From the NCBI GenBank assembly GCA_903844825.1, contig CAIMVC010000265.1, positions 1 to 44,824 on the forward strand: a stretch of 44,824 bases of DNA. Direction: 5' to 3'. Positions 16,559 through 27,452 of the stretch are shown here, piece after piece. Below the pieces are notes generated by a model, which was not told where the DNA came from, did not search any database, and saw nothing but the letters and a program-made list of their open reading frames with translations. The first letter of the stretch is position 1. Every line of letters begins with the position of its first letter. The DNA comes from an uncultured Burkholderiales bacterium (GTDB taxonomy: Bacteria; Pseudomonadota; Gammaproteobacteria; Burkholderiales; Burkholderiaceae_C). The position numbers and the translations under genes are program-made.

Positions 16559-16637
16559 TGGGTAGTACTGAAATATGAAAAGACATCCGCAGAAAGGGTG
16601 TCTGACTGTCGAAACTTTAATTAAATTGGAGACCAAG

Positions 16638-18161
16638 ATGAACGATTCAACTGTTCACCCAGTAGATGAGCGCCTGCCCACGGGCAAGCTTACGGCGCTG
16701 GGCCTGCAACATGTGCTGGTGATGTATGCCGGTGCTGTGGCCGTGCCCCTGATCATCGGGCGTGCCCTCAAGCTCAGCCCCGAGCAGGTCACGATGCTGA
16801 TCCAGGCCGATCTGTTTTGCTGCGGCCTGGTCACGCTGATCCAGGCTTTTGGCGCCACCCAGTGGTTCGGCATCAAGCTGCCGGTCATGATGGGCGTGAC
16901 CTTTGCCGCTGTGGCCCCCATGGTGGCCATGGCCAATGCCACACCCGGCGTGGAAGGGGCCGGGTTGATCTTTGGCGCCATCATTGGCGCGGGGGCCATT
17001 TCCGTCCTGCTTGCACCGGTGGTCAGCCGCATGCTGCGCTTTTTCCCGCCTGTGGTGACCGGCACCATCATCGCCATCATCGGCATCAGCCTGATGCGTG
17101 TGGGTATTAACTGGATTTTTGGCGTGCCAGCGGGCCCTACCGCGCCGCAAATCGTCAACCCCGAACACGCCCAGTGGCTGGCCACGGTCAAGAGCCTGGC
17201 GGGCGCTGCCATACAACCCGCTGCCGGTGCCAGCGCTGCCGCTGCGGCCGCCGTGCCTGCGGTGCCGCCGGGTCTGGCGCTGGTAGGCACCGTGCCCAAC
17301 CCCAAGTACGCACAGTTACCGCACATCGCCATTGCCGCCGTCTCGCTGGTTTCGATCATGCTGATCGCCCGGTTCGCCCGCGGCTTCATCGCCAACATCT
17401 CGGTGCTGCTGGGCATCGTGGTGGCCGCCGTGATCGCCACGGTGATGGGTTACATGAACTTCGACAAGGTGGCCAAAGCCAACTGGTTTGACCTGGTGCT
17501 GCCTTTTGAAATCGCCACTCCGGTGTTCGACCCGATCCTGATTCTGACCATGACGCTGGTGATGATCGTGGTGATGATCGAGTCGACCGGCATGTTCCTG
17601 GCCCTGTCGGACCTGACGGGCAAGAAAATCGACCAGAAACAACTCTCGGCAGGCCTGCGCGTGGATGGTCTTGGCACGCTGATCGGGGGTATTTTCAACA
17701 CCTTCCCCTACACCAGCTTCTCGCAAAATGTTGGCTTGGTGGGCGTGACCGGCGTCAAGAGCCGCTATGTCTGCGTGGCTGCCGGTGTGATTTTGCTGCT
17801 GCTGGGTTTGCTGCCCAAAATGGCCGCCCTGATTGAATCGCTGCCTACATTCGTGCTGGGTGGCGCGGGCTTGGTGATGTTCGGCATGGTGGCCGCCACC
17901 GGTATCCGCATCCTGGGCTCGGTCGATTACAAGAACAACCGCAACAACCTATTCATCGTGGCCGTTTCGATTGGCATCGGCATGATCCCGCTGATTGCGC
18001 CGCGTTACCTGCAGTGGTTCCCGCACGGTCTGCACCCGCTGATCGAGTCGGGCATCTTGCTGGCCTCGTTGACTGCCGTGTTGCTCAACCTGTTCTTCAA
18101 CGGTGCCAGTGGTGACAATCGCGGCGCGATTGAAGCTGCCAAGCAGGCTGATTCACACTGA
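16638..18161 (+). CDS. NCS2-family purine (urate/xanthine) permease
   Basis: A 507-residue transporter of the nucleobase-ascorbate family with about 12-14 membrane segments. The diagnostic signature QNVGLVGVTG (about residues 376-385) is present, as are GVPAGP-type and ESTGMFLALSDLTGKKI segments typical of UacT/YgfU/UapA-like proteins. A loop near residues 190-225 carries an unusual alanine/proline-rich stretch (GASAAAAAAVPAVPPG), probably a flexible insertion between membrane segments. I chose ATG 16638 with GGAG seven bases upstream; an upstream in-frame start at 16575 adds non-homologous residues. Directly after puuD, it most likely imports urate or xanthine by proton symport; the exact nucleobase is inferred from context. 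Confidence 0.92.
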   Translation: MNDSTVHPVDERLPTGKLTALGLQHVLVMYAGAVAVPLIIGRALKLSPEQVTMLIQADLFCCGLVTLIQAFGATQWFGIKLPVMMGVTFAAVAPMVAMANATPGVEGAGLIFGAIIGAGAISVLLAPVVSRMLRFFPPVVTGTIIAIIGISLMRVGINWIFGVPAGPTAPQIVNPEHAQWLATVKSLAGAAIQPAAGASAAAAAAVPAVPPGLALVGTVPNPKYAQLPHIAIAAVSLVSIMLIARFARGFIANISVLLGIVVAAVIATVMGYMNFDKVAKANWFDLVLPFEIATPVFDPILILTMTLVMIVVMIESTGMFLALSDLTGKKIDQKQLSAGLRVDGLGTLIGGIFNTFPYTSFSQNVGLVGVTGVKSRYVCVAAGVILLLLGLLPKMAALIESLPTFVLGGAGLVMFGMVAATGIRILGSVDYKNNRNNLFIVAVSIGIGMIPLIAPRYLQWFPHGLHPLIESGILLASLTAVLLNLFFNGASGDNRGAIEAAKQADSH

Positions 18162-18181
18162 CTGAGGAAAAAATGACGAGG

Positions 18182-18203
18182 GGCCGGCCATGTGCCGGCC
18201 TTT
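18182..18203 (+). terminator. Intrinsic terminator after the purine permease
   Basis: The stem GGCCGGC (18182-18188) pairs perfectly with GCCGGCC (18194-18200) over a CATGT loop, followed by TTT. It begins 20 bases after the permease stop and probably ends the puuD-permease transcript. Confidence 0.7.
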
Positions 18204-18232
18204 CGCATTTGAGCGATTTGCTGTTACGGCAA

Positions 18233-18370
18233 ATGTCGGGCAGTCCCCCAACAGGGGAAGAAGTCAGACACCCCCTCGCTGCAGCCTACCGTCTTGCCGC
18301 CATGGCGGCTTGGGATGACACCATCTACACGCACCCTTCAGCTGCGGTACCTGATCGCCATGGGCAATGA
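18233..18370 (+). pseudogene. Class II aldolase/adducin N-terminal remnant
   Basis: An open stretch of 45 codons ends in HPLAAAYRLAAMAAWDDTIYTH then SAAVPDRHGQ. This matches the N-terminal start of class II aldolase/adducin-family proteins (typically LAAAYRLAA..GWDD.IYTHIS..VP), where the real protein continues for about 200 further residues including the metal-binding histidines. Here it stops after the first helix and strand, and the following sequence is a different gene remnant in the same frame. No ribosome-binding site precedes it. It looks like a deletion relic of a gene that once stood between the purine permease and the LysR gene. Confidence 0.6.
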
Positions 18371-18385
18371 GGCTATGGGGAAGAC

Positions 18386-18543
18386 TCGGTCATCAACGAA
18401 TTGTTTGCAGGGCGAACTGAACAAAAAGCCTAATTGCTCAGAGCATTGACCGAAATCTGTGTGCGGGTGCTAAGCGCTGAGCCCGCTGGCATTGACATTG
18501 TGTTTTATGACATTGAGCGCTGCAACGGGGCTAGTGCAGGCAT
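18386..18543 (+). pseudogene. 4-oxalocrotonate tautomerase-like pseudogene
   Basis: Reading from GTC at 18389 gives VINELFAGRTEQKA, a TAA stop at 18431, then LLRALTEICVRVLSAEPAG and IDIVFYDIERCNGASAG. This is nearly the whole of a ~65-residue 4-OT-family tautomerase. The start codon and catalytic Pro1 are gone (the codons before VINE read GAC TCG), and the internal TAA truncates it. It follows the aldolase remnant directly in the same frame, so a deletion fused the two. It cannot encode an active tautomerase. Together the two relics occupy most of the 388-base gap 18162-18549. Confidence 0.65.
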
Positions 18544-18549
18544 GTACTG

Positions 18550-19461
18550 TCAAGTCCCGATGGTCGCCCACCAATCGGGCCCGAATTGACCTTGCAGCCA
18601 GCTGATGAAGAGTTTGACCTTGGCAGGGACCAGGCGTGGAGATGGGAACACGGCGTGCACTTCCTGCCGGGGTAACTGCCAGTGATCGAGAAGACTGACA
18701 ATCGCCCCGGTTTCAAGGGATTTGTGCGCCACATACAGCGGCAAGGCGGCGATGCCAAAACCTTGCCGAGCCGCCGTCAGCAACATGGACAGGTTGTTGG
18801 AACGTAGCCTGCCACGAACGGGAATGCTGGCCAATTCGCCATCACCGCCACTGAGTTGCCAGCGATCATCACCTTGCACGGAGCTGTAAATAAGGGCATC
18901 GTGCTTGCCGAGATCAGCCGGCTTTTTCGGGCGTCCGCGCTCTTTGAGGTAAGCGGGCGAGGCCACCAGAATCCAGGGATTGACGCCCAGATAGGCCGCA
19001 CCGAGTGAAGAATCGGCCAGCTTGCCCAGCCGTACGGCGACGTCAACGCCTTGCTCCACCAGATCCACATAGCGATCGTCGCAATTGAGCTCGATTTTCA
19101 AATGGGGATTCATCTGCATGAATTCCATGACCAAGGGGGCCATCACCCGACGCCCGAAAGCCACTGAGGAGCTGATGCGAATGGCACCCTGTGCCTGCGT
19201 CTGCAAGAGTGTGCCGACCGATTTCGCCTCATCAGCGAGGTGGCAAATCGTCTTGCATTTCTCGTAATAAAGCAAACCAATTTCTGTCGGACTCACACCA
19301 TGGGTGGTGCGATGCAGCAAGCGCGCGCCCAGCTGCTGTTCCATGCGGTTGATTTGCTTGGTGGCCGCTGGCTGACCAATGCCAGCATCAGCGGCCGCTT
19401 TGCTGAATGACCCGAGATCAACGACTCGAACAAAAAGTCTGATTTCGTGAATTTTTTCCAT
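18550..19461 (-). CDS. LysR-family transcriptional regulator (divergent from gcl)
   Basis: A 303-residue LysR-type regulator. The N-terminal winged helix-turn-helix (residues 1-60) reads IRLFVRVVDLGSFSKAAADAGIGQPAATKQINRMEQQLGARLL in pieces typical of the family. The effector-binding domain covers about 90-295, with IRISSSVAFGRRVMAPLVMEFM and the hinge-adjacent GFGIAALPLY. It is transcribed away from gcl across a 108-base gap that holds ATTCC-N5-GGAAT. This is the classical arrangement for a LysR activator that controls the divergent operon and itself. Likely effectors are glyoxylate-pathway metabolites; that is inference. In enteric bacteria the gcl operon is controlled by an IclR-type protein instead. 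Confidence 0.92.
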   Translation of the reverse strand: MEKIHEIRLFVRVVDLGSFSKAAADAGIGQPAATKQINRMEQQLGARLLHRTTHGVSPTEIGLLYYEKCKTICHLADEAKSVGTLLQTQAQGAIRISSSVAFGRRVMAPLVMEFMQMNPHLKIELNCDDRYVDLVEQGVDVAVRLGKLADSSLGAAYLGVNPWILVASPAYLKERGRPKKPADLGKHDALIYSSVQGDDRWQLSGGDGELASIPVRGRLRSNNLSMLLTAARQGFGIAALPLYVAHKSLETGAIVSLLDHWQLPRQEVHAVFPSPRLVPAKVKLFISWLQGQFGPDWWATIGT

Positions 19462-19467
19462 TCAGAC

Positions 19468-19482
19468 ATTCCACCATGGAAT
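19468..19482. promoter_or_regulatory. Candidate LysR operator between the LysR gene and gcl
   Basis: ATTCC-ACCAT-GGAAT is an inverted repeat containing the T-N11-A pattern of LysR boxes, placed seven bases before the LysR start codon. Further TTCCA half-sites lie nearby (TTCCAT at 19457, in the LysR start region, and TTCCAT at about 19508). Autorepression and activation of gcl would fit; no binding is shown. Confidence 0.45.
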
Positions 19483-19569
19483 AAACGTCATGCGCAATAG
19501 AGACGTTCCATAAAAGCATGTGCCAATGCACCATCGGTGTTGCAAAAAACACTTTTAGGAGATTTGAAC

Positions 19570-21369
19570 ATGGCGAAGATGAAGGCAGCTTTGGCGGCAG
19601 TTCTGGTGATGGAAAAAGAAGGCGTGACCAAGGCCTTTGGCGTACCTGGTGCGGCTATCAATCCTCTTTACGCACAAATGATGGATCGAGGCACTATTGG
19701 TCACATTTTGGCGCGTCATGTGGAGGGTGCATCCCACATGGCAGAAGGTTACACCCGTGCTGTGGCCGGCAATATTGGCGTGTGCATTGGCACCTCAGGA
19801 CCGGGCGGTACTGACATGATCACCGGCCTGTACTCGGCCCAGGCTGACTCCATCCCAATTTTGTGCATCACTGGCCAAGCCCCCAGGGCACGTCTTCACA
19901 AGGAAGACTTCCAGGCTGTGGACATCGCTTCAATTGCCAAGCCGGTCACCAAGTGGGCAACCACAGTGCTTGAAGCTGCGCAAGTGCCTGGTGTATTCCA
20001 GCAAGCCTTTCACCTGATGCGGTCTGGCCGTCCTGGCCCCGTGCTGATCGATCTGCCCTTTGATGTGATGCAGACCGAGATCGAGTTTGATGCAGATACT
20101 TACGAGCCCCTGCCGGTCTACAAACCTGCCGCCTCACGCAAGCAAATCGAAAAAGCCATCGAAATGCTGTGCACCAGCGAGCGTCCTCTGATCGTGGCCG
20201 GCGGAGGCATCATCAATGCGGATGCCAGCGATCTTTTGGTGGAGTTCGCCGAGATCCTTGGCATTCCCGTGATCCCTACACTCATGGGGTGGGGCGCGAT
20301 ACCCGATGACCACCCTTTGATGGCAGGCATGTGCGGCCTGCAGACCAGTCAGCGCTACGGCAACGCCAACATGCTGGCCAGCGACTTTGTGCTGGGCATC
20401 GGCAACCGTTGGGCCAATCGCCACACTGGCTCAACCGATGTGTATTGCAAAGGTCGCCGATTCATCCATGTGGACATAGAGCCAACGCAGATCGGTCGAA
20501 TTTTTGCGCCTGACTATGGGATTGTTTCGGACGCCAAGGCTGCGCTGCTAAAGTTTATCGACGTGGCGCGAGAGCTGAAAAGTAAAAATGCGCTACCGAA
20601 CTGGTCTGCATGGGCCAAGGAATGCCTGGGACGGAAATCTTCGCCCGATTTCCTTCGCAAGACCAACTTTGACAGCGTGCCGATGAAGCCGCAGCGCGTT
20701 TACCAGTGCATGAACAATGCCTTCAGCCGCGACACAACCTATGTCTCAACCATTGGCCTGAGCCAGATTGCCGGTGCGCAGTTCCTGCATGTGTACCACC
20801 CACGCCATTGGATCAATTGCGGCCAGGCTGGGCCACTGGGCTGGACGGCACCTGCAGCTCTGGGTGTGCGAGCTGCTGACCCCAAGCGCGAGATCGTGGC
20901 CTTGTCCGGTGACTACGACTTCCAGTTCATGATTGAAGAATTGGCTGTTGGCGCGCAGTTCAAATTGCCTTACATCCACATTCTGGTCAACAACAGCTAC
21001 CTCGGTCTGATCCGCCAGTCGCAGCGTGGTTTTTCGATGGACTACTGCGTCCAGCTGGGCTTCCAGAACATCAACGCAGATCCCCAGGATCCCGCAGGAC
21101 AAGGTTACGGCGTTGACCACGTCAAAGTGGTGGAAGGCCTTGGCTGCAAAGCCATTCGTGTGATGCGCCAGGAAGAGCTGGCCCCCGCGATTGAGCAGGC
21201 TCGCGCATGGATGGCCGAGCACCAAGTGCCGGTTGTCATTGAAATCATTCTGGAACGCGTGACCAACATCGCCATGGGTACCGAAATCGACAACATCACA
21301 GAGTTTGAGGAATTGGCCAGCAGCAAGTCCGATGCGCCTACTGCCGTGGCGGCTTCGATGCTCGATTGA
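19570..21369 (+). CDS. gcl: Glyoxylate carboligase (tartronate-semialdehyde synthase)
   Basis: A 599-residue thiamine-diphosphate enzyme that joins two glyoxylates to tartronate semialdehyde and CO2. The N-terminal PYR domain has [15 protein letters not shown] and [15 protein letters not shown], where Val51 stands in place of the glutamate that activates ThDP in nearly all relatives; this is the known hallmark of glyoxylate carboligase. The middle FAD-type domain and the C-terminal PP domain ([28 protein letters not shown]) are complete. Start ATG 19570 has AGGAG eight bases upstream; a longer in-frame start at 19537 would add 11 unneeded residues. It leads the operon gcl-hyi-glxR-ttuD-pyk. 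Confidence 0.97.
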   Translation: MAKMKAALAAVLVMEKEGVTKAFGVPGAAINPLYAQMMDRGTIGHILARHVEGASHMAEGYTRAVAGNIGVCIGTSGPGGTDMITGLYSAQADSIPILCITGQAPRARLHKEDFQAVDIASIAKPVTKWATTVLEAAQVPGVFQQAFHLMRSGRPGPVLIDLPFDVMQTEIEFDADTYEPLPVYKPAASRKQIEKAIEMLCTSERPLIVAGGGIINADASDLLVEFAEILGIPVIPTLMGWGAIPDDHPLMAGMCGLQTSQRYGNANMLASDFVLGIGNRWANRHTGSTDVYCKGRRFIHVDIEPTQIGRIFAPDYGIVSDAKAALLKFIDVARELKSKNALPNWSAWAKECLGRKSSPDFLRKTNFDSVPMKPQRVYQCMNNAFSRDTTYVSTIGLSQIAGAQFLHVYHPRHWINCGQAGPLGWTAPAALGVRAADPKREIVALSGDYDFQFMIEELAVGAQFKLPYIHILVNNSYLGLIRQSQRGFSMDYCVQLGFQNINADPQDPAGQGYGVDHVKVVEGLGCKAIRVMRQEELAPAIEQARAWMAEHQVPVVIEIILERVTNIAMGTEIDNITEFEELASSKSDAPTAVAASMLD

Positions 21370-21396
21370 TGCAGCAATTTACTGGAGGAGAACAAC

Positions 21397-22176
21397 ATGC
21401 CTAAATTCGCTGCCAATTTGACCATGCTATTTACTGAGCGCCCATTCTTGGAGCGGTTCGAAGCCGCCAGCCATGCTGGTTTCAATGCCGTGGAATTTTT
21501 GTTTCCGTACGCTTGGCCTGCAGCCGAAATCAAGGCGCTACTGGACAAGAACCAACTCAAGCTGGTGTTGCACAACCTGCCTGCGGGCGACTGGGATGCC
21601 GGTGAACGCGGGATCGCGTGTCACCCCAATCGGGTTGGTGAATTCCGCCAAGGCGTAAGCCGTGCGATTGAGTACGCCACCCACTTGGGCGTGACCCAGC
21701 TGAACTGCTTGATCGGCAAGGTTCCGGAAGATGTCAGCCAGGACCTGGTCGATGAAACCGTCATCGAGAACCTGCGATTTGCAGCCAATGAACTCGAAAA
21801 ACATGGCATCCGTTTGCTTATCGAGCCGATCAACACCTTCGACATCCCCGGGTTCTATCTTCATGGGACCTCGCAAGCGTTGGCGTTGATGAGCAAAGTC
21901 GGTTCTGACAACCTTTTTGTCCAGTACGACATCTATCACATGCAGCGCATGGAAGGTGAAATCGCTGCCACCCTGTCCAAGAACCTTGAAAAGATCGGGC
22001 ATGTGCAATTGGCCGACAACCCTGGACGCAACGAGCCGGGTACCGGCGAACTGAACTATCGCTTTTTGTTCAAACACCTCGATGCCATCGGCTTCGACGG
22101 CTGGATTGGCTGTGAATACAAGCCATCGGCCAAGACCGAAGACGGACTGGGCTGGATCAAAAATATCGCAAACTGA
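21397..22176 (+). CDS. hyi: Hydroxypyruvate isomerase
   Basis: A 259-residue TIM-barrel enzyme of the Hyi family that interconverts hydroxypyruvate and tartronate semialdehyde. Seen: PKFAANLTMLFTERPFLERF, FNAVEFLFPY, LVLHNLPAGDWDAGERGIAC, LIEPINTFDIPGFYL with the metal-binding glutamate, the QYDIYHMQRMEGE segment, HVQLADNPGRNEPGTGELNY and the final GCEYKP glutamate. The length is normal and all expected metal and catalytic positions appear present. It starts 27 bases after gcl with a strong GGAGGAG site. It serves as a side branch that recovers hydroxypyruvate into the glyoxylate route. Confidence 0.96.
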   Translation: MPKFAANLTMLFTERPFLERFEAASHAGFNAVEFLFPYAWPAAEIKALLDKNQLKLVLHNLPAGDWDAGERGIACHPNRVGEFRQGVSRAIEYATHLGVTQLNCLIGKVPEDVSQDLVDETVIENLRFAANELEKHGIRLLIEPINTFDIPGFYLHGTSQALALMSKVGSDNLFVQYDIYHMQRMEGEIAATLSKNLEKIGHVQLADNPGRNEPGTGELNYRFLFKHLDAIGFDGWIGCEYKPSAKTEDGLGWIKNIAN

Positions 22177-22188
22177 AGGAGCTATGAC

Positions 22189-23090
22189 ATGAGCAACAAC
22201 GCGAACAAAATTGGTTTCATTGGCCTTGGCATCATGGGAGCACCCATGGCGCTGAACTTGATGCGTGCGGGCAACAAGCTGTTCACACATACCCGCGGCA
22301 AAACACCGGACATCCTGGCCGAGGGGGGCGCAACCCTGTGCACCACCAACAAGGGCGTAGCGGAGCGTTCCGACATCATTTTCCTGATGGTTCCCGATAC
22401 GCCTCAGGTGCAGGAAGTGCTGTTTGGCGAGAACGGTGTTGTCCACGGCCTGACGCCCGGCAAAATCGTGGTGGACATGAGCTCCATTTCGCCGATTGCC
22501 ACCAAGGAATTTGCTGCCAAAATTCGAGCCAAGGGTTTGAGTATCTGGATGCGCCGGTTTCCGGTGGTGAAGTCGGAGCCAAGAACGCCACGCTGTCCAT
22601 CATGGTCGGCGGCAAGCAGGAAACTTTTGACAAGGTCAAGCCACTTTTTGAGTTGATGGGCAAGAACATCACCCTCGTGGGCGAGGTGGGTGACGGCCAA
22701 ACTGCCAAGGTGGCCAACCAAATCATCGTGGCTTTGAATATCGAAGCAGTCTCGGAAGCCCTCTTGTTCGCTGCCAAGGCAGGCGCTGATCCTGCGAAGG
22801 TGCGCGAGGCCCTGATGGGCGGCTTTGCCTCCAGCAAAATCTTGGAGGTGCACGGTGAACGCATGATCAAACGCACGTTTGATCCAGGTTTCCGTATCGA
22901 GCTGCATCAGAAAGATCTGAACTTGGCGCTGTCCACCGCACGCGTCCTGGGGGTGGCTTTGCCCAATACCGCAACAGCCCAGGAGTTGTTCAATTCGTGC
23001 GCCGCTCATGGCGGCAAAGCATGGGACCACTCGGCTATGGTCCGAGCCCTGGAGAAAATGTCCAACTTTGAAATTGGTCAAAAAGCATGA
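22189..23090 (+). pseudogene. glxR: 2-hydroxy-3-oxopropionate (tartronate semialdehyde) reductase, frameshifted
   Basis: Tartronate semialdehyde reductase of the beta-hydroxyacid dehydrogenase family, interrupted by a one-base frameshift. The N-terminal part (IGFIGLGIMGAPMALNLM, NAD(P) site; ends properly to AAKIRAKGL) is in one frame up to 22539. The rest (EYLDAPVSGGEVGAKNATL, the catalytic-lysine segment GDGQTAKVANQIIVALN, to the C-terminus) is in another from 22542. Inserting one G after 22539 restores a 300-residue protein of normal length with no other damage. It is therefore either a recent mutation or a sequencing error in an otherwise intact gene. Without the insertion, translation ends at 22656. 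The stop overlaps the next start (ATGA 23087). Confidence 0.85.
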
Positions 23091-23545
23091 AGCTGGAAGC
23101 CGCCGGCCTTGTGCGTAAGATGTTTGAGGCGGCCTTTGCCTCAGCGCAATCGCAGCTGTGCGTTCCTCCCCATTTGCCTATGCCCAGCGAAGTCACAGGG
23201 CGGCTGATAGTGAGCGGTGCGGACAAGGCCTCGGCGGCCATCAAGGGCGGCAGAATGGCTGCAGCTAGTTATCCAGCCCGTGTCATCCACCTTTTGCTCT
23301 CCGACGTACCGGGAAATCGGCCTATTGACAACGCTTCCGGCGATGTCGACAGCATCAAGAAAATTGCAGGCGCTGTCATGGGGCCCCCTACGCTGAACCG
23401 TGTATTCGCTAAAGGTCTCAGCCCCCGTGCCAGTCTTGATGCCAACGACGGCCAAGATTTTTTCCAGACACTCGCAGACTCGGTCATCACAGGATCCACG
23501 CTCACGAACGTGAATGACTTGCGCCTCGTTCCGATGAACAGATGA
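23087..23545 (+). pseudogene. ttuD: Glycerate kinase (TtuD/GK-II type) remnant with two internal deletions
   Basis: An open frame of 152 codons made of three pieces of a normally ~420-residue glycerate 2-kinase. Piece 1 is the N-terminus (MFEAAFASAQ, LCVPPHLP, then SGADKAS, where the family has GAGKAS). Piece 2 is a central segment (AIKGGRMAAASYPARVIHLLLSDVPG). Piece 3 is the C-terminus (IAGAVMGPPTLNRVF, LSPRASLDANDGQDFF and the diagnostic TLTNVNDLR). About 110 and 160 residues are missing at the two joints, including the glycine-rich nucleotide/substrate loops. Both deletions are in frame, so coupling to the neighbours is kept. An active kinase is very unlikely. The first joint (GCCTCGGCGGCCATC) looks like recombination at a short shared sequence. 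Confidence 0.8.
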
Positions 23546-23555
23546 GGAGACAAAA

Positions 23556-26313
<2,758 letters not shown>

Positions 26314-26376
26314 TCCTTCAGAAAATGCAGCAGATGCCCACCTGCACGCCTTTGTAATTAAACACTTTCAGACAAC

Positions 26377-26784
26377 ATGCCATTTATTCGAACCTGCGTT
26401 CACCACTCTACATCTGACGATCAGCGTGCAGACATTGTCAAAGGCATTCATCAGGCATTGGTCGAGGCCATTGGTATGCCGGAGGATGAACTGTTCAACA
26501 TGGTGACGGGCTACCAGACTGGAGAATTTTTCTTCAGCAAAACCTTCAACGGGTATGCACGTTCAGATTGTCCTGTCGTGATTGAGATTACGATGAGACG
26601 GGGTCGCAGCGACGCCATGAAAAGAGAGCTGTACCGACTGATCGCGCAGAAATTACACGATGAGGCCCAGGTTGATCAGAGCGATGTTTTCATTTTTGTT
26701 CATGAAAACGATTACTCCGATTGGTCTGTTGGCGGAGGCCGATTTGCAATGGCCATCGCTCAGCAAGTGGGTCCAATGAATTGA
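26377..26784 (+). CDS. Tautomerase-superfamily protein
   Basis: A 135-residue tautomerase-fold protein. It starts MPFIRTCVHHSTSDDQRADIV, so after Met removal Pro1 is available as the catalytic base. Two beta-alpha-beta units follow (GIHQALVEAIGMPEDELFN and ITMRRGRSDAMKRELYRLIAQKL), ending with DVFIFVHENDYSDWSVGGG. At about 130 residues it is a fused two-unit member (Tautomerase_2/MIF-like) rather than a 60-residue 4-OT. The substrate is unknown. It sits 63 bases after enolase and shares the strand with the NTF2-like gene that follows. It may have moved in independently, since gene style here is less GC-rich than enolase. Confidence 0.85.
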   Translation: MPFIRTCVHHSTSDDQRADIVKGIHQALVEAIGMPEDELFNMVTGYQTGEFFFSKTFNGYARSDCPVVIEITMRRGRSDAMKRELYRLIAQKLHDEAQVDQSDVFIFVHENDYSDWSVGGGRFAMAIAQQVGPMN

Positions 26785-26822
26785 CCGATCCTTCCTCTAA
26801 AAACTTAATCGACGAATAAATC

Positions 26823-27224
26823 ATGATTTCCAGTTCCGAAACCTCATCACAGCGTTTACCCTTTACCGAAGAGGAAATACAAGCCATTGAACCCATTAAG
26901 CAGTACTTCCTAGGTCACGCCAATGATGACGCTGCTTTCATGAGGCAGGCATTTCTCCCCACGGCACACATCGAATCCATACGCGAAGGGGTCTTCACAT
27001 CTTGGTCATTGGATGTCTACTGTCAAAGGTTCAAACAACAGCCTGCCGCTGATGAGGCCATGCGCAAAAGAACGATCAATTGGATTGAAGTCAAGGGCAC
27101 AGCGGCATGTGCGAAAGTAACTCTGGAGCATGGGCTGACTACATTCAGTGACTACTTTGTTCTCTTAAAAACTGGCGAAGGATGGAAGATCGCCAACAAA
27201 GCGTTTTACGGCGCAACGTCCTAA
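26823..27224 (+). CDS. NTF2-like (lumazine-binding-type) small protein
   Basis: A 133-residue protein with the cone-shaped NTF2-like fold of the Lumazine_bd_2 group. It has a helical start (FTEEEIQAIEPIKQYFLGHAN), AFLPTAHIESIREGVFTSW, then beta strands ending TFSDYFVLLKTGEGWKIANKAFYG. Members are usually small-molecule-binding proteins or isomerases of unknown role. There is no signal peptide. The gene follows the tautomerase by 38 bases and is probably co-transcribed. The function cannot be given from sequence. Confidence 0.8.
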   Translation: MISSSETSSQRLPFTEEEIQAIEPIKQYFLGHANDDAAFMRQAFLPTAHIESIREGVFTSWSLDVYCQRFKQQPAADEAMRKRTINWIEVKGTAACAKVTLEHGLTTFSDYFVLLKTGEGWKIANKAFYGATS

Positions 27225-27452
27225 AACTGATTGAAGCGGCCGCAAATGAAGAACGCAGACATCGCGCAGACATTTTCGCGCAGGCGATGAGCCAGCTGCG
27301 CTCGCCTTGAACTCCAAGCAGCCCCATTGCATACGTTGGCACAAAAATGGCCCGCAACCCAAGCCGGGGCTGGTGCGCCCCATCGCCTTCGATTGCATCT
27401 CCCCACGCCTTCACGGGTAGGTTGATGGCACCTGCTCCCGAGCGCACCACCC
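27225..27452. other. Gap between convergent genes, nothing firmly recognised
   Basis: This 228-base stretch lies between the NTF2-like gene (+) and the ABC ATPase gene (-). On the plus strand the first ~80 bases read as 28 protein-like codons (LKLIEAAANEERRHRADIF and so on) ending at TGA, without a start, which may be a gene relic. No clear terminator hairpin with a T-run was found for either convergent gene. Confidence 0.4.
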
